This document shows positions 1-8,886 of a DNA stretch of 64,000 bases, piece by piece. The translations under genes and the position numbers were made by a program. Within the stretch, counting starts at the first letter, position 1. The number at the start of each line of letters is the position of its first letter. The stretch comes from an uncultured Bacteroidota bacterium (GTDB taxonomy: Bacteria; Bacteroidota; Bacteroidia; Flavobacteriales; Flavobacteriaceae), in the NCBI GenBank assembly GCA_902544085.1, contig CACCAP010000007.1, positions 18,765-82,764 of the forward strand. Reading direction: 5' to 3'. The notes under the pieces were generated by a model, which ran no database searches, had not been told where the DNA came from, and was given only the letters and a program-made list of their open reading frames with translations.

Positions 1-1100
1 GTTGAACTTATCTTTTTTAAAGCACCTATTCCATCCATTGCGCCACCAAAAACCATTGCACAAATCACTAACCACACAGTATCGAGCATACCTGCCATGC
101 CGCCGGAATATAAAAGTTCATCTAAAAAGTTGATATTAGTTTGAATGTTAGTATCGCCAACAATTGAGTTCATTATTACCATATATTCATTAAGTTCTTG
201 ATCTGGGTTATTATTAATAATTGAATCTATTGTATCACCTTGAAAAATTAAGGCAAAAAACGAAGCTAATAATGTCCCCAAAAAAAGTGCTATAGCCGGG
301 TTTGTTTTTTTTATAATTAGTATAATTACAAATATGGGTACTAAAAATAGAATTGGCGTAGTATTGAAAAAGTTAGGTATCAACTCAATGTAGCTTTGAT
401 TAGATATTTCATCATTAGGGAGATTAATTAGGTTAAAAAGTAAAAAAAATATAAATGTGATAACTATGGTTGGAAATGTGGTAATCATCATGTATTTAAT
501 ATGATCAAATAAGTTGGATTCAGTGACAGCAGCTGCGAGATTAGTTGTATCACTAAGTGGGGACATTTTATCCCCAAAATACGCCCCAGATATCACTGCT
601 CCAGCAACCATTCCAGTATCAAAGCCTAAGACCTTTCCAATTCCTATTAATGCAATTCCTACAGTTGCTGAGGTTGACCAACTGCTCCCTGTGGCAAAAG
701 ATGTTAAGGCACATATTATTATGCAGGATGGAAGAAAAAAAGATGCATTAATAATTTTAAATCCATAATAAATCATTGAGGGAATAATTCCGCTAAGTAG
801 CCAGGATCCTGCTAATGAACCAACTAAAAGTAATATCAGTATTGGAGTGCCTATAGATTCGATGTTTTTGGAAATGGAATTAAAAATTGAGTTAATATTA
901 ATTTTATTTTTAACCCCAACCAAAATTGCTAGAAATGCACCAGTAAGCAATATAAATTGATTTGAGCCTTCAAGTGCCGAATCACCGTAGAAAATGTAGA
1001 CGTTTAAAAATAAAAGGAGTATCAAAAAAAATATTGGCAATACAGAGTCAAATAAACTTATTTTAGTAGCAATATTGGCGGCGTTTTTTTCCGTTTTCAT
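1..1100 (-). CDS. nhaC: Na+/H+ antiporter, NhaC family (3' part outside window)
   Basis: Inner-membrane sodium/proton antiporter. About 366 codons are visible, starting at ATG 1100 and running off the left edge, so the C-terminus is missing. The ATG at 1120 runs into a stop after seven codons, which favours 1100. The translation is a chain of hydrophobic segments carrying the NhaC core: a TGSSWSTSATVGIALIG stretch, then GAYFGDKMSPLSDTTNLAA, with the charged and serine/threonine residues typical of this family inside membrane segments. Near the edge a GGAMDGIGAL stretch is another family hallmark. It is divergent from lpd, with 95 bases between the two starts. The family assignment is firm; whether it prefers sodium alone or a dicarboxylate/amino-acid exchange cannot be told from sequence. 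Confidence 0.9.
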   Translation of the reverse strand, partial: MKTEKNAANIATKISLFDSVLPIFFLILLLFLNVYIFYGDSALEGSNQFILLTGAFLAILVGVKNKININSIFNSISKNIESIGTPILILLLVGSLAGSWLLSGIIPSMIYYGFKIINASFFLPSCIIICALTSFATGSSWSTSATVGIALIGIGKVLGFDTGMVAGAVISGAYFGDKMSPLSDTTNLAAAVTESNLFDHIKYMMITTFPTIVITFIFFLLFNLINLPNDEISNQSYIELIPNFFNTTPILFLVPIFVIILIIKKTNPAIALFLGTLLASFFALIFQGDTIDSIINNNPDQELNEYMVIMNSIVGDTNIQTNINFLDELLYSGGMAGMLDTVWLVICAMVFGGAMDGIGALKKISS

Positions 1101-1183
1101 TTGTTTGCTAATATATTCATAAAAAGCGATATTAATTGACTGAATTTAAAGATATAAACGAATAAATATCTTCCAACATTTAG

Positions 1184-1191
1184 TATTTTTG
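1184..1191 (+). promoter_or_regulatory. -7 promoter element of lpd
   Basis: TATTTTTG matches the Bacteroidota -7 consensus TAnnTTTG. Exactly four bases separate it from GTG 1196. With the spacing seen at the SRP RNA, transcription would start on the G of that GTG, making the mRNA leaderless. No clear -33 TTG is visible. Confidence 0.65.
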
Positions 1192-1195
1192 TTTT

Positions 1196-2596
1196 GTGAA
1201 AAATTACGATTTGGTTGTTATTGGTTCGGGACCAGGAGGTTATGTATGTGCGATACGTGCATCTCAATTAGGAATTAAAACAGCTATTATTGAAAAATAT
1301 ACATCTCTTGGAGGAACATGCCTAAATGTAGGTTGTATTCCATCTAAGGCATTATTAGATTCATCTCATCATTACCATGATGTGGTGCATAACATTTCAA
1401 GTCATGGAATTAACGTTGAAGGTGCAATTTCTTTAGATTTTAAAAAAATGATAGAAAGGAAAAACAATGTCGTTTCTCAAACTGTGAAGGGTATTGATTT
1501 TTTAATGAACAAAAACAACATTGATGTATACAATGGTTTTGCAAGTTTTGTTGACGATCATTTAATCAATATTGAAAACGATACAAATCAAACAATTAAA
1601 TTTGACAAATGTGTAATAGCGACTGGATCAAAACCTGCTACCTTGCCATTTATAAACATTGATAAGGAAAGAATAATAACATCCACGGAGGCTTTGTCAC
1701 TCAATGAAATTCCAAAATCACTGACTATTATAGGAGCAGGTGTCATAGGTCTAGAGCTTGGTCAAGTATATAATAGACTAGGTTCAGAGGTTAATGTTAT
1801 TGAATATTCAGATAAGATTACACCTTTTATGGACAATGATGTTTCTAAAGAATTACTTAAAATATTCAAAAAAGAAAAGATTAACTTTTACTTATCATCA
1901 AAAGTTTTTGATGTAAAGTCACTCGATTGTAATGTGATCGTTAAAGCTGAAAATAAGTCTGGAGAAATTTTAGAGTTTGTTTCAGATTATTGCCTAGTTT
2001 CAGTCGGAAGAAAACCCTATACCGAAAATTTAGGTTTGAATTCGGTAGGTGTTGATACAGATAAGTTTGGAAGAATTATTATTGATAGACAATTTAAAAC
2101 AACTAATGATAATATTTTTGCAATTGGTGATGTTGTTAATGGACCCATGTTAGCACACAAAGCTGAGGAGGAAGGGATAGCTGTTGCTGAAATTTTAAAA
2201 AATCAGAAACCGCACATTGATTATAATTTAATTCCTAATGTAATTTACACATGGCCAGAGGTTTCTAGTGTTGGTAAGACTGAGCAAGAACTAATTGAAG
2301 AAAAAATTAATTATAAAAAAGGAAGTTTTCCCATGAGAGCTCTTGGTAGGTCAAGGGCAAGTAATGACTTAAGTGGTTTTGTAAAGATTTTAGCAGACAA
2401 AAAAACTGATGAGATACTTGGTGTCCACATAATAGGAGCAAGAGCAGCTGACCTAATCACGGAGGCTGTTACTGCGATGGAATTCAAAGCCTCATGCGAA
2501 GATATTGCTATGATGAGTCATCCTCACCCGACATACTCTGAAGCACTAAAAGAAGCTGCTCTTGCTGCATTAGAGAACAGACCTCTTCATATTTAG
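1196..2596 (+). CDS. lpdA: Dihydrolipoyl dehydrogenase (E3)
   Basis: FAD flavoenzyme that reoxidises lipoamide in 2-oxoacid dehydrogenase complexes and the glycine cleavage system, passing electrons to NAD+. The 466 residues are normal length. Visible motifs are the FAD dinucleotide fold GSGPGG (residues 10-15), the redox disulfide in CLNVGC (Cys42, Cys47), the NAD fold GAGVIGLELG in the middle, a second FAD motif ending in IFAIGDV, and the C-terminal HPHPTYSE with the catalytic His444-Glu449 pair. The start is GTG and sits four bases after a TAnnTTTG element. It stands alone; its end overlaps the convergent M20 gene by four bases. A likely partner is the fused E1 protein at 41178-43580; no E2 gene is in the window. 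Confidence 0.96.
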   Translation: MKNYDLVVIGSGPGGYVCAIRASQLGIKTAIIEKYTSLGGTCLNVGCIPSKALLDSSHHYHDVVHNISSHGINVEGAISLDFKKMIERKNNVVSQTVKGIDFLMNKNNIDVYNGFASFVDDHLINIENDTNQTIKFDKCVIATGSKPATLPFINIDKERIITSTEALSLNEIPKSLTIIGAGVIGLELGQVYNRLGSEVNVIEYSDKITPFMDNDVSKELLKIFKKEKINFYLSSKVFDVKSLDCNVIVKAENKSGEILEFVSDYCLVSVGRKPYTENLGLNSVGVDTDKFGRIIIDRQFKTTNDNIFAIGDVVNGPMLAHKAEEEGIAVAEILKNQKPHIDYNLIPNVIYTWPEVSSVGKTEQELIEEKINYKKGSFPMRALGRSRASNDLSGFVKILADKKTDEILGVHIIGARAADLITEAVTAMEFKASCEDIAMMSHPHPTYSEALKEAALAALENRPLHI

Positions 2597-3657
2597 ATTT
2601 TTAACGTTTCTAATATTTTTATATACTTAGGAATTGCTTCCTTTATTTCATCCAGAAAAACAAATTCATTAGCAGTATGCGACCTTTTTGAGTCTCCTGG
2701 TCCAATCTTGACAGAATCACATTTGATTTTTGATTGGTCAGAAAGAGTTGGTGATCCATAGGTTTTTATTTTTAATTTTTTTGCAACATAATTAATTTGA
2801 TGATTACTGTCAATTGACTTACTGTTTAGCTCAAGATTTCTGGGCAGTATTTTACAGTCTACATTTTGCTCAAATATCTCCAAAATCTCTTTGTTTGAAT
2901 ATAAATCATTAACTCTTACATCAACAACCATCTTAACATTAGATGGAACAACATTATGTTGTTTACCCGCATTTATTTGAGTGATTGTTACTTTAACTTT
3001 TCCAAGAGTTTTGGAAACTTTATTAAAATCTAATGCATTAATTTGATCAATTATTTTATTGATTTTTTGAATTGGATTATTTGTATTGGGGTGGGCTGCA
3101 TGGCTAGATGTTCCATTAATTATTAAGTCAAATACAATTAATCCCTTTTCAGCAATGGCAATTTCCATCTTTGTTGGTTCCCCGATGATTGCAAAATCAA
3201 TCTTTGGTAGTTTTGGAATAACACTTTTTATTCCATTTTTTCCAGATTTTTCTTCTTCTGCTGAAGCTAAAAAAATCAAGTTATAATTTAAATTCTTGCA
3301 ATCATAAAAGAACTTAAATGTAGAAATAAGAGAAACTAATGATGCACCTGCATCATTACTTCCAAGACCATAAAGCTTTCCCTGATCAACAATTGGCTCA
3401 TAAGGATCGTTTGTGTAAGAATCGTTTGGTTCAACTGTATCGTGGTGTGAATTTAAAAGAATATTGGGTTTTTCTTCATTATAATATTTATTGTAGCAAT
3501 AGATATTATTAACATGTCTTTTAAAGGGTATGGAGTTCTTATTGAGCCAATTTTCTAATAATGTTGCAGTATTTTCCTCTTGAAAAGAAAATGATTGGGT
3601 AGATATTAATTCTTTTAATAATTCAACAGACTCTAGGTAAAGTGACTCTTCATTCAT
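2593..3657 (-). CDS. M20 family metallo-deacylase (ArgE/DapE-like)
   Basis: Zinc-dependent amidohydrolase that removes an acyl group from an amino acid; in Bacteroidota the closest role is N-acyl-ornithine/citrulline deacetylase of arginine synthesis (family inference). Motifs: HHDTV (first metal His and catalytic Asp), GSNDAGA (bridging Asp), ASAEEE (catalytic Glu and metal Glu), GEPT, the dimerisation SSHAAHP segment, and a C-terminal GPGDSKRSHTANEF with the last metal His. The frame is open to ATG 3687, but a perfect TATATTTG element lies inside that extension (3667-3674), and ATG 3657 begins the conserved MNEESLYL segment, so I use 3657 (354 residues). No other arginine genes are nearby, so the substrate is uncertain. 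Confidence 0.88.
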   Translation of the reverse strand: MNEESLYLESVELLKELISTQSFSFQEENTATLLENWLNKNSIPFKRHVNNIYCYNKYYNEEKPNILLNSHHDTVEPNDSYTNDPYEPIVDQGKLYGLGSNDAGASLVSLISTFKFFYDCKNLNYNLIFLASAEEEKSGKNGIKSVIPKLPKIDFAIIGEPTKMEIAIAEKGLIVFDLIINGTSSHAAHPNTNNPIQKINKIIDQINALDFNKVSKTLGKVKVTITQINAGKQHNVVPSNVKMVVDVRVNDLYSNKEILEIFEQNVDCKILPRNLELNSKSIDSNHQINYVAKKLKIKTYGSPTLSDQSKIKCDSVKIGPGDSKRSHTANEFVFLDEIKEAIPKYIKILETLKI

Positions 3658-3666
3658 TTTGAAATT

Positions 3667-3674
3667 CAAATATA
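3667..3674 (-). promoter_or_regulatory. -7 promoter element of the M20 deacylase
   Basis: TATATTTG on the minus strand, nine bases before ATG 3657. With a start point five bases after the element, the leader is about five bases. It lies inside the longer open frame that begins at 3687 and so argues against that start. Confidence 0.6.
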
Positions 3675-3712
3675 CCAATATCTTCATTTTATGTTAATTT
3701 TATAAGGCAATA

Positions 3713-4990
3713 ATGGAAAGAAAAGAAAAAGTTTTTGTAGTTAAAAATATTAGTCATTTAAAAGAAAACCTTATGTTTTTATCAAAATCAAAAGAAAATG
3801 TTATTCTTCTTGATTCCAACAACAAAAAAAATGATTATGAATTTATCTTTTCTTACGGTAAAATCAGTGAGTTAAAAAGCTCAGATAATTCATTAGAAAA
3901 ACTTGATAATTACATTAACCAGTTGAATGATTGGATTTTTGGGTTTATCTCTTATGATTTAAAGGACGAAATTGACGATTTTAATTCAAAAAATTTAAAA
4001 TATTTTGATGTTCCTAATTTGTCATTTTTTCAACCGTCAACAATTTGGATTTTTGATGGAGTTATACTTAGAGCATTATACTTCGATGAAAAAGAAATAT
4101 TAGAGGATTGGAGTGAGATTAACAAGATTCATACAAGATCAGATGAGAACAAAAATAATTTAAATGTAGAATTAACAGGAAGGTTATCAAAAGAAGAGTA
4201 TATTAAAAAAATAAAAAATGTTAAAAAAAGAATTAAAATTGGAGACACCTATGAACTAAATTTTTGTTTTGATTTTTTTAATGACAACACAAAAATTAAT
4301 CCTGAAAATACTTTTAAAAAACTTAATGAACTTACCGAGTCACCAATGAGTGTATACTACAAAGACAAACATTTTCATATACTGTCCTCTTCGCCTGAAA
4401 GGTTTATAAAAAGAAATAAGAAAACTATTATATCACAACCAATTAAAGGGACTAAAAAAAGAGGAAAAACTTTTAATGAAGATGTGTTTCTTATAAATTC
4501 ATTAAAGAACAGTATAAAAGAAAAATCTGAAAACCACATGATAGTTGATTTGGTAAGAAACGATTTATCAAGAATTGCTAAAAAGGGTACAGTTAAAGTA
4601 ACAGAACTTTCAAAAATTAACACCTATAAAAATATTCATCAAATGGTTTCAACAATTGAGGCTCAAATTGAAAATGAAATATTTTTTTCAAAAATTTTAA
4701 AAAGTACTTTTCCCATGGGAAGTATGACAGGAGCTCCAAAAATAAAAACCATGAAAATTATTGATGAATTAGAAGAAACCTCGAGGGGAATTTATAGCGG
4801 AGCAATTGGCTACATCGACCCAAATAAAAATTTTGATTTTAATGTCGTAATTAGGACTATTATTTATGATGATAAACTTTCAAAAATATCAGTTAATGTA
4901 GGTAGTGGAATAACTTTCAAATCAAATCCTGTAGATGAGTATGAAGAATGTCTAACAAAAATTGATGCAATAAAAAAATCATTGTCATGA
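3713..4990 (+). CDS. pabB: Aminodeoxychorismate synthase component I
   Basis: Chorismate-binding enzyme that forms 4-amino-4-deoxychorismate for folate. The 425-residue protein has a poorly conserved N-terminal half and a typical chorismate-binding C-terminal domain: PIKGT with Lys245, the position that separates PabB (Lys) from TrpE (Ala), then DLVRNDLSRIA, GSMTGAPKIKTM, and RGIYSGAIGYI. The Lys245 motif is why I call PabB rather than anthranilate synthase. No pabA/trpG glutaminase or pabC gene is adjacent, so the ammonia donor must be encoded elsewhere. First gene of a tight operon: its stop overlaps the tilS start in ATGA. Confidence 0.88.
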   Translation: MERKEKVFVVKNISHLKENLMFLSKSKENVILLDSNNKKNDYEFIFSYGKISELKSSDNSLEKLDNYINQLNDWIFGFISYDLKDEIDDFNSKNLKYFDVPNLSFFQPSTIWIFDGVILRALYFDEKEILEDWSEINKIHTRSDENKNNLNVELTGRLSKEEYIKKIKNVKKRIKIGDTYELNFCFDFFNDNTKINPENTFKKLNELTESPMSVYYKDKHFHILSSSPERFIKRNKKTIISQPIKGTKKRGKTFNEDVFLINSLKNSIKEKSENHMIVDLVRNDLSRIAKKGTVKVTELSKINTYKNIHQMVSTIEAQIENEIFFSKILKSTFPMGSMTGAPKIKTMKIIDELEETSRGIYSGAIGYIDPNKNFDFNVVIRTIIYDDKLSKISVNVGSGITFKSNPVDEYEECLTKIDAIKKSLS

Positions 4991-6243
4991 GTAGGTGTAT
5001 TTTTGAAAATAATGTTTTAAAAAAAATAAAATCCCTCAAGGAAAAAAAAATCCTTGTTTGCATGAGTGGTGGTTTGGATAGTACTGTACTTGCTCATTTG
5101 CTATTAAAAAATAATTTTAACATTTCTGTGGCTCATGTTAACTATTCTTTGCGAGGAAATGAAAGCTTGAAAAATGAAAAATTTGTAAGAGATTTCTGTA
5201 AATCAAATAAGTTGAAATTGCACCTTAAAAAAATTCGAGAAGGTGAAATAAATAAGTCCATACAAATAGAGACCAGAAAAATTAGATACGATTGGTTTAA
5301 AAAAGTATTGATTGAATTCAATTACGACTTAATTACTACAGCTCATCATTTGGATGATAATGTTGAAAATATTTTTATAGGTATCTTTAGAAATCCATCA
5401 AGAAATAATTTAACACTTATTCCTGAGCAGAATAAAAATATATCAAGACCTCTCTTAAGTGAAAAAAAGAGTGATATAATTTCATACGCAATATGCAATG
5501 AAATTGAGTTTAGCGTTGATTCTAGTAATTCTCAAGATTATTATTTAAGAAATCGAATAAGAAATATTCTAATTCCTGAAATTGAAAAAATTGATAAAAA
5601 TTTTACAGAAAAAGTTTCTGAAATTATTGAATCAATAAGTTCTACCAAAATCGATTTTGTAATGGATAATTTGTTCATTCATGAATTAGATTATATAAAG
5701 ATCAACAAGCAGGAGCTAGAAAATGAGAATTCATTGAATTACTTTATCGAAAATTTGAAAAATTTTAATTTTTACAATAAGAAGGAAATTCTAAATTTTT
5801 TGATTTCAAAAACTGGAAAGAAAATTGTATCAAATACTCACACAATCCTGTCTGATAGAGAATTTTTTTTAATAAAGAGAAATGAAATTCTTGACTCAAA
5901 TGAATATGAATTAGAAATGGGTATTAATCAGAAACCCTTTAAAATAAAATTAGAGATGACGGATGAAGCAAAAAAGCCGAATTCTAGAGAAGTATATTTT
6001 TATTGTGATATTAAACTTCCATTGATAGTCAGAAGACCGAAGATTGGGGATACCTTCTATCCATACGGTATGAAGGGAAAAAAGAAGCTATCTAAATTTT
6101 TTAAAGACAAAAAAATGTCGATTTTTGCCAAACAAAATCAGTGGGTGTTGTCGAACAGAGATGATATTTTATGGATAATTGGCGAAAGAGCAGACAATAG
6201 GTTTATAAAAACAAAAGGTAAATGTCTAAAAATTTCTATCTAA
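4987..6243 (+). CDS. tilS: tRNA(Ile)-lysidine synthase
   Basis: ATP-dependent ligase that puts lysine on C34 of the CAU-anticodon isoleucine tRNA so that it reads AUA. This is an essential step, and AUA codons are very common in this AT-rich DNA. The PP-loop SGGLDS is at residues 27-32, followed by HVNYSLRG and TAHHLDDNVENIF, and the C-terminal domain carries the LIVRRPKIGDTFYPYGMKGKKKLSKF region, where TilS binds the tRNA acceptor stem. The 418 residues are normal length. Start overlaps pabB by four bases; its end overlaps the next gene by 22 bases, so the three genes are probably co-translated. Confidence 0.95.
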   Translation: MSRCIFENNVLKKIKSLKEKKILVCMSGGLDSTVLAHLLLKNNFNISVAHVNYSLRGNESLKNEKFVRDFCKSNKLKLHLKKIREGEINKSIQIETRKIRYDWFKKVLIEFNYDLITTAHHLDDNVENIFIGIFRNPSRNNLTLIPEQNKNISRPLLSEKKSDIISYAICNEIEFSVDSSNSQDYYLRNRIRNILIPEIEKIDKNFTEKVSEIIESISSTKIDFVMDNLFIHELDYIKINKQELENENSLNYFIENLKNFNFYNKKEILNFLISKTGKKIVSNTHTILSDREFFLIKRNEILDSNEYELEMGINQKPFKIKLEMTDEAKKPNSREVYFYCDIKLPLIVRRPKIGDTFYPYGMKGKKKLSKFFKDKKMSIFAKQNQWVLSNRDDILWIIGERADNRFIKTKGKCLKISI

Positions 6244-8156
6244 GCATATTTTTTGGTTTTTTTTTCAATGTAATCCTAGGTCAAAATCCTATTGAGTGGA
6301 TAACAAATACTGAAAAAATAAATGATAGTACGTACAATCTAACCACAACCGCTAAAATTGAAAACAATTGGAGACTGTATTCTCAGTTCAATGAAGAGGG
6401 TGGGGCAATTTTAACCGAGTTTATTTTTTCAGATTCTTTGATTATAAAAAATTATTCCAAAGTTACTGAACCTGAGCCCATTACAAAGTTTGATCCAGTC
6501 TTTAATTTAGACCAATCGTACTTCGTTAATCAAGTTACCTTTAATCAAAGGATTGTGTTAAATGATAATGACGTTGATTTTGTAAATCAAACTGTATATT
6601 ATCAGGTTTGTGATGATAGGGTGTGTATTTTTCAAGAACAAGACTTAATGTTTAACCTCAGTGGGGTTTCCAATCTAAACAAAACAGTTTTTGATTATAA
6701 CTCTGTTAAAAGTGAATTAGTTATTAATTTCAACAATAAGGAACTAATTTCATCAGGTCAAGATATTTCTTCAAGTTATATTTCCAATAATTACCTAAAC
6801 TTATTTATTCTTGGTTTTTTGGGTGGGGTTTTGGCTCTACTAACACCCTGTGTTTTTCCTATGATTCCATTGACTGTTTCTTTTTTCTCGTCCAAGGGAA
6901 GTTCAGGAAAATTTCTAAGCGTAATGTATGGTTTGTTTATTGTTTTTATTTACCTGAGTTTAAGTTTGCCTTTCTACTTTATTGAAAACATTAACCCTCA
7001 AATTTTTAATCAGATCTCCACAAGTCCTATATTGAATTTCTTATTCTTTTTGGTTTTCATATTGTTTGCATTGTCCTTATTTGGTTTGTTTGAAATAACA
7101 TTACCAAATTCATGGACAAACAAAATAGATAATGCATCAAATATTTCATCTGGAATGATTTCCACATTCTTTATGGCATTAACACTATGCTTAGTTTCAT
7201 TCTCTTGTACTGGACCAATCTTGGGTTCGCTTTTGGTTGGTAGTATTACATCACAATCTGGTGCTTTAGATTTAACATTTGGAATGCTTGGTTTCGGCGT
7301 TTCTCTCGCATTACCTTTTACGTTTCTTGCTATTTCACCTAATTCATTAAAAGTTTTACCTAAATCAGGAATATGGTTAAGTAGAGTTAAAGTAATTTTG
7401 GGATTTATTGAATTAGCATTAGCATTTAAGTTTTTGTCTAATGCTGATTTAATTCTTGAACTTGGTCTACTTAAAAGAGAAGTCTTTATCATTATTTGGA
7501 TTTTAATTTCACTTTCATGTTTAATTTATTTAATCAATTCATTAAGATTTAAAAGATCTCTAATCTTATACTTATTAATTGCTTTTTTTAGTTATTCAAC
7601 CATAAATTTATCTTTAGGTGTTAAAGAAAAAAGTAGTTATAAGCTAGCTTTGCTGAGTGGTCTCCTTCCACCTACATTTTATACAGTTTATGAAAACAAT
7701 AATGGATGTCCACTTGGTTTAAATTGTTTCAAAGATTTTGAAAAAGGCTTATTAGAATCTAGATACACAAACAAACCAATGCTCATTGATTTTACTGGAT
7801 GGGCTTGTGCGAATTGTAGAAGGGTGGAAGAAAATACCTGGTCAAAAAATGATATTTACAATATGATTAATGATGAGTTTATTTTGATCTCACTTTATGT
7901 TGATGACAGATCAAAATTGTTAAATAATAAGAATATAAATCTCACAGACAAAAACGGAAATGTTAAAATAATTGAAAATGAAGGTGAAAAATGGTCAGCT
8001 TTCCAAACATTAAATTTTAATATTAATTCTCAACCATATTATGTTTTAGTATCACCGTCACTTGATATTTTAAATTCACCAATTCAATACACTGATACCC
8101 AGACATACAGAGATTGGCTCAAGGAAGGTTTAGACAATTTTAAAGATAACAATTAA
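6222..8156 (+). CDS. DsbD-like thiol:disulfide interchange protein
   Basis: Membrane protein that carries reducing power from cytoplasmic thioredoxin to the periplasm. Order of parts in 644 residues: signal peptide (about 1-20, ending FNVILGQ), an N-terminal periplasmic domain with the Cys pair in QVCDDRVC, a block of hydrophobic segments (about 190-460) with the two membrane Cys in TPCVFP (Cys210) and SCTGP (Cys329), and a C-terminal thioredoxin domain with GWACANC (Cys529 and Cys532). All six redox cysteines are present, so a full electron relay is expected. Last gene of the pabB-tilS operon; ends eight bases before the convergent nitroreductase. Confidence 0.92.
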   Translation: MSKNFYLSIFFGFFFNVILGQNPIEWITNTEKINDSTYNLTTTAKIENNWRLYSQFNEEGGAILTEFIFSDSLIIKNYSKVTEPEPITKFDPVFNLDQSYFVNQVTFNQRIVLNDNDVDFVNQTVYYQVCDDRVCIFQEQDLMFNLSGVSNLNKTVFDYNSVKSELVINFNNKELISSGQDISSSYISNNYLNLFILGFLGGVLALLTPCVFPMIPLTVSFFSSKGSSGKFLSVMYGLFIVFIYLSLSLPFYFIENINPQIFNQISTSPILNFLFFLVFILFALSLFGLFEITLPNSWTNKIDNASNISSGMISTFFMALTLCLVSFSCTGPILGSLLVGSITSQSGALDLTFGMLGFGVSLALPFTFLAISPNSLKVLPKSGIWLSRVKVILGFIELALAFKFLSNADLILELGLLKREVFIIIWILISLSCLIYLINSLRFKRSLILYLLIAFFSYSTINLSLGVKEKSSYKLALLSGLLPPTFYTVYENNNGCPLGLNCFKDFEKGLLESRYTNKPMLIDFTGWACANCRRVEENTWSKNDIYNMINDEFILISLYVDDRSKLLNNKNINLTDKNGNVKIIENEGEKWSAFQTLNFNINSQPYYVLVSPSLDILNSPIQYTDTQTYRDWLKEGLDNFKDNN

Positions 8157-8163
8157 TCAGACC

Positions 8164-8886
8164 TTACTTTTTAAAGTATATTTCATCAAATGGTACTCTA
8201 ATTTGATCACCATATATTCCTTTTTCATCTCTAATACCACAACTAATTATCATATTAATTTCAGCGGACCTCGGAAGTGATAGAGTCTTTTTAACTATGA
8301 GTGAATCAAAACCTTCCATTGGACAGGTGTCATACCCATTTGATCTCATACTCAACATAAAATTTTGAGCAGCTAAAGCACTACTTTTATGAGCAACGAC
8401 TCTCATGTCAGATTTTGTTACTTGTCTGTAAATTGGTCTGAACAAACCAATAATCAAAGCATTAAAATATCTAAAAAGACCTATAATTCCATAGAATTCT
8501 CTGTAAACTGTTGGTATTAAATACTTGTAGTATTTAATTGCAATACTTCTGTTTTTGAGATGTTTATCATTTAACTTTAACTTTCTTGCCTTTATTTTAC
8601 TTAAGTTGAACAACCTTCTTTTATTCCACAAGTCTTTTCTTGTAACAACAACTACAAATTGACTTGCAGTACGAGCTGCAGGTTGATTAAAACAGGCATA
8701 AGATATTTTTTTCATTAATTTTTTTGAGGTTACATGATAAAACTCCCACAACTGAAGATTGCTACTGTTTGGGGCTAAGGACGCGTGTAAAATACAATCC
8801 TTAACCACATCATCATTTATGTTGATAGCTTTAAACTTTCGGACAGACCTTCTACTCCTAACGATCTTATCAAATTCTTTTTTCAC
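8164..8886 (-). CDS. Nitroreductase-family FMN oxidoreductase
   Basis: Flavoprotein of the nitroreductase fold, 240 residues. The FMN phosphate-binding RRSVRKF motif (about residues 12-18), LAPNSSNLQLWEF, and the C-terminal MISCGIRDEKGIYG stretch are clear. An extended middle region around residues 95-150 carries basic residues and a hydrophobic YREFYGIIGLFRYFNALIIG segment that may lie on a membrane. The physiological substrate cannot be read from sequence. Start is GTG overlapping the TAG stop of the upstream aldehyde dehydrogenase in TAGTG, so the two form a translationally coupled pair. Confidence 0.85.
   Translation of the reverse strand: MKKEFDKIVRSRRSVRKFKAININDDVVKDCILHASLAPNSSNLQLWEFYHVTSKKLMKKISYACFNQPAARTASQFVVVVTRKDLWNKRRLFNLSKIKARKLKLNDKHLKNRSIAIKYYKYLIPTVYREFYGIIGLFRYFNALIIGLFRPIYRQVTKSDMRVVAHKSSALAAQNFMLSMRSNGYDTCPMEGFDSLIVKKTLSLPRSAEINMIISCGIRDEKGIYGDQIRVPFDEIYFKK

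Noticed and set aside
514..768. Plus-strand open frame of 84 codons inside the antiporter region
   Set aside because: It lies antisense to the clear NhaC translation on the minus strand and has no promoter or recognisable product.
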